10,826 nucleotides of DNA from Thiotrichales bacterium HSG1 (GTDB taxonomy: Bacteria; Pseudomonadota; Gammaproteobacteria; Beggiatoales; Beggiatoaceae). This document shows, in pieces, positions 6,937 to 10,826 of this stretch. Every line of letters begins with the position of its first letter. The stretch's first letter is position 1. The position numbers were made by a program, and so were the translations under genes. The stretch lies in the NCBI GenBank assembly GCA_030378125.1, contig JAUCGN010000043.1:1-10826 (forward strand), given 5' to 3'. Below the pieces are notes generated by a model. That model was not told the DNA's origin, searched no databases, and saw nothing but the letters and a program-made list of their open reading frames with translations.

Positions 6937-8313
6937 ATGAGAAATTTATCAATTCAGTTAAATAAAAAGTTCCAAATCTGGGGACTAATGTTGTTAATGT
7001 TTTTAGTACCAGCCGTATATGCTAGTGGTGGCCATTCTAAAATTCCAGAATATTTCTTGTGGATTGCTATTTTATTGACATTAGCAAAAATTTCCGGTTT
7101 GATTGAAAAAATTAAGCAACCAGCTGTATTAGGTGAATTGGTAATGGGTGTTTTGTTAGGTAATGCTGTTTTGATTGGTTTTGGTTGGTTTGAACCGATG
7201 GCACATGACCCTATTATCTTGTTTTTAGCTGAATTGGGTGTAGTAATCCTGCTATTTCAAATTGGTTTAGAATCCTATATTGAAGAAATGAAAAAGGTTG
7301 GATTACAAGCTTTTTGGGTAGCCTGTGTTGGAGTAGTAACACCTTTTGCTTTAGGTTATGTGGCTGGTATTTTATTAATGCCCGGACTTGAACCTAATGC
7401 TTATTTGTTTCTAGGAGCAACTTTAACTGCTACTTCAGTAGGGATTACCGGTCGTGTATTTAAGGATTTAAAGAAATTGCAAACTAGAGAAGCTCAAATT
7501 GTGTTAGGAGCAGCAGTTATTGATGATGTGATGGGTTTGATCATCTTAGCAGTTGTGTCAGCAATTGTTACTACTGGGGCGGTTAGTGTTGGTTCGATCA
7601 GTTTGATAACTGGAGAAGCAATATTATTTTTGGTTGGAGCCTTAGTTTTAGGTAGTTTATTTGCTCCTAAGGTAAATTATCTTTTCTCACTGATTCACAG
7701 TGGTTATGGAACAAAGTTTTCTATTGCCATGATATTTTGCCTATTGTTTGCATATCTAGCTCATTTAGCTGGATTGGCTCCAATCGTGGGAGCATTTGCA
7801 GCCGGTTTAATGTTAGAACCAGTGCATTTTCATGTGTTTGAAAATTTACCGATCAACAAAAATATTAAAAAAGCAGTGGCAAATGCTGATGAAGATACTA
7901 AGAAAAAAGTTGGTGAAGAATTAACTAAATTTAACGATTCCCATTTAGATCGTTTAGTTGCCCCACTTGGTGATTTTTTAGTACCTATATTTTTTGTTGT
8001 AACTGGAATGCAGGTTAACTTAGAAACTCTATCCGATCCTAAGATAGTTGGTATCGCTTTGATAATTACTTTGATAGCGTTTGCTGGTAAATTGGCTGCT
8101 GGCTTAGTAGCTGGAAAAGGAGTAAATAAGTGGATTGTTGGTTGGGGTATGGCTCCACGTGGTGAAGTTGGGTTAATTTTTGCGATGATCGGGAAGCAAC
8201 TTGGAGTTATTTCCGATGAACTGTTCTCAGTAGTAATCATCATGGTGATTTTAACCACTTTATTGACTCCGCCTATATTAAACCATTTGTTGCGGAAACA
8301 AGAAAATTCATAA
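6937..8313 (+). CDS. CPA2-family cation:proton antiporter (KefB/NapA-like membrane domain)
   Basis: Integral membrane antiporter exchanging Na+ or K+ for protons, 458 residues from ATG 6937. I prefer this start to the in-frame TTG at 6895 because GAG lies about 7 nt upstream and the N-terminus then begins as a signal-like segment (MRNLSIQLNKK, hydrophobic core, VYA-SGG). About 12-13 hydrophobic segments follow. Family marks are KQPAVLGELVMGVLLGN, the unwound-helix motif TLTATSVGITGRVF and the ion-binding pair Asp196-Asp197 in GAAVIDDVMGLI. GLAPIVGAFAAGLML, FLVPIFFVVTGMQVNL and the Arg-containing GWGMAPRGEVGLIF also match. The double Asp is the signature of the electrogenic NapA/NhaA type, so Na+/H+ exchange is likelier than K+ efflux. 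A charged loop of about 45 residues lies before the last helices. There is no C-terminal TrkA-N or TrkA-C domain as in full KefB/KefC. It is divergent from the DsrC-like gene and 107 nt before fetB. Confidence 0.9.
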   Translation: MRNLSIQLNKKFQIWGLMLLMFLVPAVYASGGHSKIPEYFLWIAILLTLAKISGLIEKIKQPAVLGELVMGVLLGNAVLIGFGWFEPMAHDPIILFLAELGVVILLFQIGLESYIEEMKKVGLQAFWVACVGVVTPFALGYVAGILLMPGLEPNAYLFLGATLTATSVGITGRVFKDLKKLQTREAQIVLGAAVIDDVMGLIILAVVSAIVTTGAVSVGSISLITGEAILFLVGALVLGSLFAPKVNYLFSLIHSGYGTKFSIAMIFCLLFAYLAHLAGLAPIVGAFAAGLMLEPVHFHVFENLPINKNIKKAVANADEDTKKKVGEELTKFNDSHLDRLVAPLGDFLVPIFFVVTGMQVNLETLSDPKIVGIALIITLIAFAGKLAAGLVAGKGVNKWIVGWGMAPRGEVGLIFAMIGKQLGVISDELFSVVIIMVILTTLLTPPILNHLLRKQENS

Positions 8314-8327
8314 ACAATAATTAAATT

Positions 8328-8355
8328 TAATAATGCTATTTAGAATTATTATTTT
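8328..8355 (+). terminator. Weak candidate intrinsic terminator after the antiporter gene
   Basis: TAATAAT (8328-8334) pairs with ATTATTA (8345-8351) around a 10-nt loop and is followed by TTTT. It lies 15 nt after the stop codon. The 7-bp stem is entirely A-T, so termination would be inefficient and read-through into the permease gene is possible. Confidence 0.3.
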
Positions 8356-8420
8356 GCATCCAAATTTTTGATTCATTTGATATATAATATATTTTTTGAA
8401 TACGCTTGGATTAATGCTTT

Positions 8421-9194
8421 ATGAATGCAGAAGTAATTGGTTGGCTGGAATTGTTGCTTGCTACTTTTTTTATCGTGATAGCGGGTGCAATTTCGGTTGC
8501 CATGTCATTGGGATTATTACATTCTTTAATAATTGCTACATTACGTACTTATCTTCAATTAATTGCTTTGGGTTTTGCTCTTACTTGGATATTCACAACT
8601 AATTCTGCTTGGATAGTGTTGGGGGTATTTTTGTTCATGATATTAATGACAGCCCAAATACTTCTTAAACGAGTTAAACACAAACCATCTAACCTTTATT
8701 TACCAACGGTCAGTGCAGTATTCCTTTCCAGTGTCACAGTTGCATTTGCAGTAACCGGGTTGATTGTTCAAGTTGAACCTTGGTATGAACCACGTTATTT
8801 TCTCACAATGGGCGGTATGATACTTGGTAATTCTATGAATGGGATTGCTCTTTCATTGGAAAGGTTGTTTGACGATCTACAAAAACGCACTGCTGAAGTT
8901 AATCAAGCACTTGCATTTGGTGGTAATCCTTGGGAAGCATCGTTACCTAGCATTCGAGTTGCGATAACAGCCGGGCTAACACCCACTATCAATTCTATGA
9001 GTGCAGTTGGATTGGTATCCATCCCCGGCATGATGACCGGACAGTTATTAGCTGGTGCTGATCCAGTACAGGCAGCCAAATATCAGATTGTAGTAATGTT
9101 AATGATTTCAGCGGCCACTGCATTAGGGGCTATGGGTAGTGTTTACTTTGTATATAAACGTGCTTTTGATAGTGAGTGGCGACTTATGATTTAA
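8421..9194 (+). CDS. fetB: FetB/YbbM-type ABC transporter permease (UPF0014 family)
   Basis: Inner-membrane protein of 257 residues (E. coli FetB is 259). In E. coli, FetB with the ATPase FetA forms an exporter linked to iron homeostasis and oxidative stress. The sequence shows about seven hydrophobic segments and the family's motifs: [13 protein letters not shown] (39-51), [19 protein letters not shown] (about 130-149), [25 protein letters not shown] and [19 protein letters not shown] (197-215). ATG 8421 is chosen because the family starts here; GGA lies about 10 nt upstream, slightly far. No fetA ATPase is adjacent on either side. Its partner must be elsewhere, or it works differently. The gene's TAA overlaps the stop codon of the convergent yciI gene in the shared TTAA at 9191-9194. 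Substrate in this organism is not shown by the sequence. Confidence 0.9.
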   Translation: MNAEVIGWLELLLATFFIVIAGAISVAMSLGLLHSLIIATLRTYLQLIALGFALTWIFTTNSAWIVLGVFLFMILMTAQILLKRVKHKPSNLYLPTVSAVFLSSVTVAFAVTGLIVQVEPWYEPRYFLTMGGMILGNSMNGIALSLERLFDDLQKRTAEVNQALAFGGNPWEASLPSIRVAITAGLTPTINSMSAVGLVSIPGMMTGQLLAGADPVQAAKYQIVVMLMISAATALGAMGSVYFVYKRAFDSEWRLMI

Positions 9195-9490
9195 GGCAAT
9201 ACCTTTTTAAATGGCTTAACAACAACTTTAGTATAAACACCAACTTCATTGTATGGATCGGCATCTGCCCATTCAGTAGCCTCTTCCAATGAAGGAAACT
9301 CTGCTATCACCAAACTGCCACTAAATCCTGCCGATCCGGGTTCAGTGGTATCAATAATCGGATGTGGTCCAGCCAATAACAACCGTCCCTGTGATTTAAG
9401 AATTTGTAAACGTTCTAAATGGGCCGGACGAGCTTTAATTCTTACTTCCAAACTATTAGGAATATCTTCGCTCATAATTGCATATAACAT
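9191..9490 (-). CDS. yciI: YciI family protein
   Basis: Small cytoplasmic protein of 99 residues with a ferredoxin-like alpha/beta fold. The family is defined by a conserved His-Asp arrangement and probably has a catalytic or ligand-binding role that remains uncertain. Visible marks are the [17 protein letters not shown] start, [10 protein letters not shown] with His24, [13 protein letters not shown] (Asp46), and [21 protein letters not shown] with the C-terminal KPFKKVLP. The ATG lies 1 nt after the aroB stop codon. Its strong ribosome binding site (AGAGGAG, 7 nt upstream) is formed from the last aroB codons, so translation is probably coupled to aroB. The 3' end overlaps the fetB stop on the opposite strand. 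Confidence 0.92.
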   Translation of the reverse strand: MLYAIMSEDIPNSLEVRIKARPAHLERLQILKSQGRLLLAGPHPIIDTTEPGSAGFSGSLVIAEFPSLEEATEWADADPYNEVGVYTKVVVKPFKKVLP

Positions 9491-9491
9491 A

Positions 9492-10565
9492 TTATTTCTC
9501 CTCTAATAAATCTTCTAACTTTCGCATATCAAATTGGTCAGTAACAATAGATTTACCTAAACCTTGCATTAACACTAAACGTATTTTACCATCCACAACT
9601 TTTTTATCAACCTGCATTAATTCTAACATTTTTGCAGCAGTTAATTCTTTAGGCATTTCAGTTGGTAAAGCCGCTTTTTTCAATAAATTTACTATCCTAG
9701 ATACAGCATTTTCATCTAACCAACCCAATTTTACTGAAAATTCAGCCGCTAATTTTATTCCAATTGCTATTGCTTCACCATGCAAATATTTACCATAACC
9801 AGCCCCAGTTTCTATGGCATGACCAAAAGTATGTCCTAGATTTAACAAAGCTCTTTTACCTTTTTCTTTTTCATCTTCTGCTACAATATTAGCTTTATTT
9901 TGGCAAGACTTAATGATTGCAAAACTTAAAGCCGAAGGTTCTTGTTGCAATAAAGCTGTCATATTGGCTTCCAACCATTCAAAAAACTCTAAATCATTGA
10001 TTAAACTATATTTAATCACTTCAGCTAGACCAGCACTAAATTGCCTTTTATCCAAAGTTTTTAAGGTATCAGTATCTATCAATACATTTTGAGGTTGATG
10101 AAATGCTCCGATCATATTTTTGCCAAGAGAATGATTAACTCCAGTCTTGCCACCAACTGAAGAGTCAACTTGAGCTAGTAGAGTCGTGGGAATTTGAATG
10201 AAGTTAACTCCTCGCTGATAACAAGCAGCAGCAAAACCAGTCATATCACCCACCACTCCACCACCCAAGGCAATTAATGTAGTTTGGCGATTAAAATGTT
10301 GGCGTAATAAAGTATCGAAAATTTGATTCAACACTATTAAGTTTTTGTACTGTTCCCCATCAGGTAAAATTACTGATTTAGTTTCAAAATTTTCTAAAGA
10401 TGATAGAATTTTATTTAAATATAAAGGGGCTACCGTTTCGTTGCTGACAATTAAAACTTGTTTACTTTGAATATGTGAAATAATTAAATCTGCTTGTTTT
10501 AATAAATTTTGACCTATATAAATGGGATAACTGCGTGTACCTAACTCAACTTGTAATGTATTCAT
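9492..10565 (-). CDS. aroB: 3-Dehydroquinate synthase
   Basis: Second enzyme of the shikimate pathway, converting 3-deoxy-D-arabino-heptulosonate 7-phosphate to 3-dehydroquinate using NAD and a divalent metal in the cytoplasm. The 357-residue length matches the family (362 in E. coli). Seen in order are DGEQYK (69-74), the NAD-binding [15 protein letters not shown] (99-112), [20 protein letters not shown] (124-143), [29 protein letters not shown] (240-251) and [10 protein letters not shown]. Metal ligands expected by alignment are Glu181, His244 and His261, all present. The start ATG at 10565 overlaps the end of aroK by 20 nt, the usual aroKB arrangement with translational coupling. AGGA lies about 10 nt upstream. 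Confidence 0.97.
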   Translation of the reverse strand: MNTLQVELGTRSYPIYIGQNLLKQADLIISHIQSKQVLIVSNETVAPLYLNKILSSLENFETKSVILPDGEQYKNLIVLNQIFDTLLRQHFNRQTTLIALGGGVVGDMTGFAAACYQRGVNFIQIPTTLLAQVDSSVGGKTGVNHSLGKNMIGAFHQPQNVLIDTDTLKTLDKRQFSAGLAEVIKYSLINDLEFFEWLEANMTALLQQEPSALSFAIIKSCQNKANIVAEDEKEKGKRALLNLGHTFGHAIETGAGYGKYLHGEAIAIGIKLAAEFSVKLGWLDENAVSRIVNLLKKAALPTEMPKELTAAKMLELMQVDKKVVDGKIRLVLMQGLGKSIVTDQFDMRKLEDLLEEK

Positions 10566-10826
10566 TTCTTAAATGTCCTAAAATCAGCTTAATCACTTGA
10601 TGAATGCTTTTTTCGGTTGTATCCATAGTAAAATCTGCGGTCATTTTGTATAATGGATGACGTTCTTTAAGCAAATCAGCAATTTTTTTGCGAGGATTAT
10701 CAATTTGTAACAAAGGTCTTTCGTGATTATGAGAAGTACGTTCCAATAGTTCATCCACTGATGCACACAAATAGATCACATGACCACGCCGTTTCAAATA
10801 TTGGCGGTTATTTGTATCTAATACCA
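10546..10826 (-). CDS. aroK: Shikimate kinase (partial, N-terminus beyond right edge)
   Basis: C-terminal half of shikimate kinase, which phosphorylates shikimate at the 3-hydroxyl with ATP. The frame stays open to the window edge. The residues entering from the edge, VLDTNNRQYLKRRGHVIYL, fit the segment right after the family's GGGAV motif. CASVDELLERTSHNHERPLL carries the Arg of the lid region, and RKKIADLLKERHPLY is the conserved R-x5-R-x3-Y-type C-terminal helix. The Walker A region and the GGG motif lie outside the window. Both the position directly upstream of aroB and the 20-nt overlap support the call. An internal TTG at 10797 is not a start. Confidence 0.93.
   Translation of the reverse strand, partial: VLDTNNRQYLKRRGHVIYLCASVDELLERTSHNHERPLLQIDNPRKKIADLLKERHPLYKMTADFTMDTTEKSIHQVIKLILGHLRNEYITS

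Noticed and set aside
7830..8258. 142-codon minus-strand open frame inside the antiporter gene
   Set aside because: It is antisense to well-conserved antiporter motifs, its translated sequence matches no family I recognise, and it is best explained as a shadow frame.

Overview
The window is AT-rich bacterial DNA. Its core proteins (PheS, RluD, AroB, AroK, YciI) look gammaproteobacterial. A DsrC/TusE-family protein, here with no cysteine, and a large repeat protein of a kind I associate with filamentous sulfur bacteria suggest a sulfur-metabolising gammaproteobacterium, perhaps Thiotrichales-like. That placement is an inference. No phage, integrase, transposase, tRNA, rRNA or CRISPR array is visible.

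Layout, left to right. Positions 1-78 hold the possible C-terminal end of a plus-strand membrane protein, followed by a hairpin element (84-157). A minus-strand block follows: a [2Fe-2S]/2x[4Fe-4S] electron-transfer protein (258-887), then pheS (932-1952) broken by a frameshift in aminoacyl-tRNA synthetase motif 2. Next comes a non-coding gap with an inverted repeat. The largest gene (2314-4560, minus) encodes an exported protein with two stacked tandem arrays: 14 copies of an 8-residue Pro-rich unit and 17 of a 16-residue unit. rluD (4740-5702, minus) follows, then a gap with a 68-nt hairpin, then the cysteine-free DsrC-like protein (6018-6362, minus).

The intergenic stretch 6363-6936 separates divergent genes. 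It holds a second copy of the left-end hairpin element (6602-6694) and a structured leader before a CPA2-type cation:proton antiporter (6937-8313, plus). A FetB-type permease follows (8421-9194, plus) without its usual ATPase. It converges, with overlapping stop codons, on a tight minus-strand operon aroK-aroB-yciI (10826 to 9191) whose genes overlap or nearly touch.

Functionally this is a mosaic of housekeeping genes (translation, 23S rRNA pseudouridylation, shikimate pathway) with ion transport and redox or sulfur-related accessory genes. Several normal partners are absent: pheT beside pheS, fetA beside fetB, and a flavoprotein beside the Fe-S protein. This suggests a rearranged genome with much intergenic DNA. 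The points most worth following up are the two covarying hairpin elements, the double-array repeat protein, the cysteine-free DsrC homologue and the pheS frameshift.
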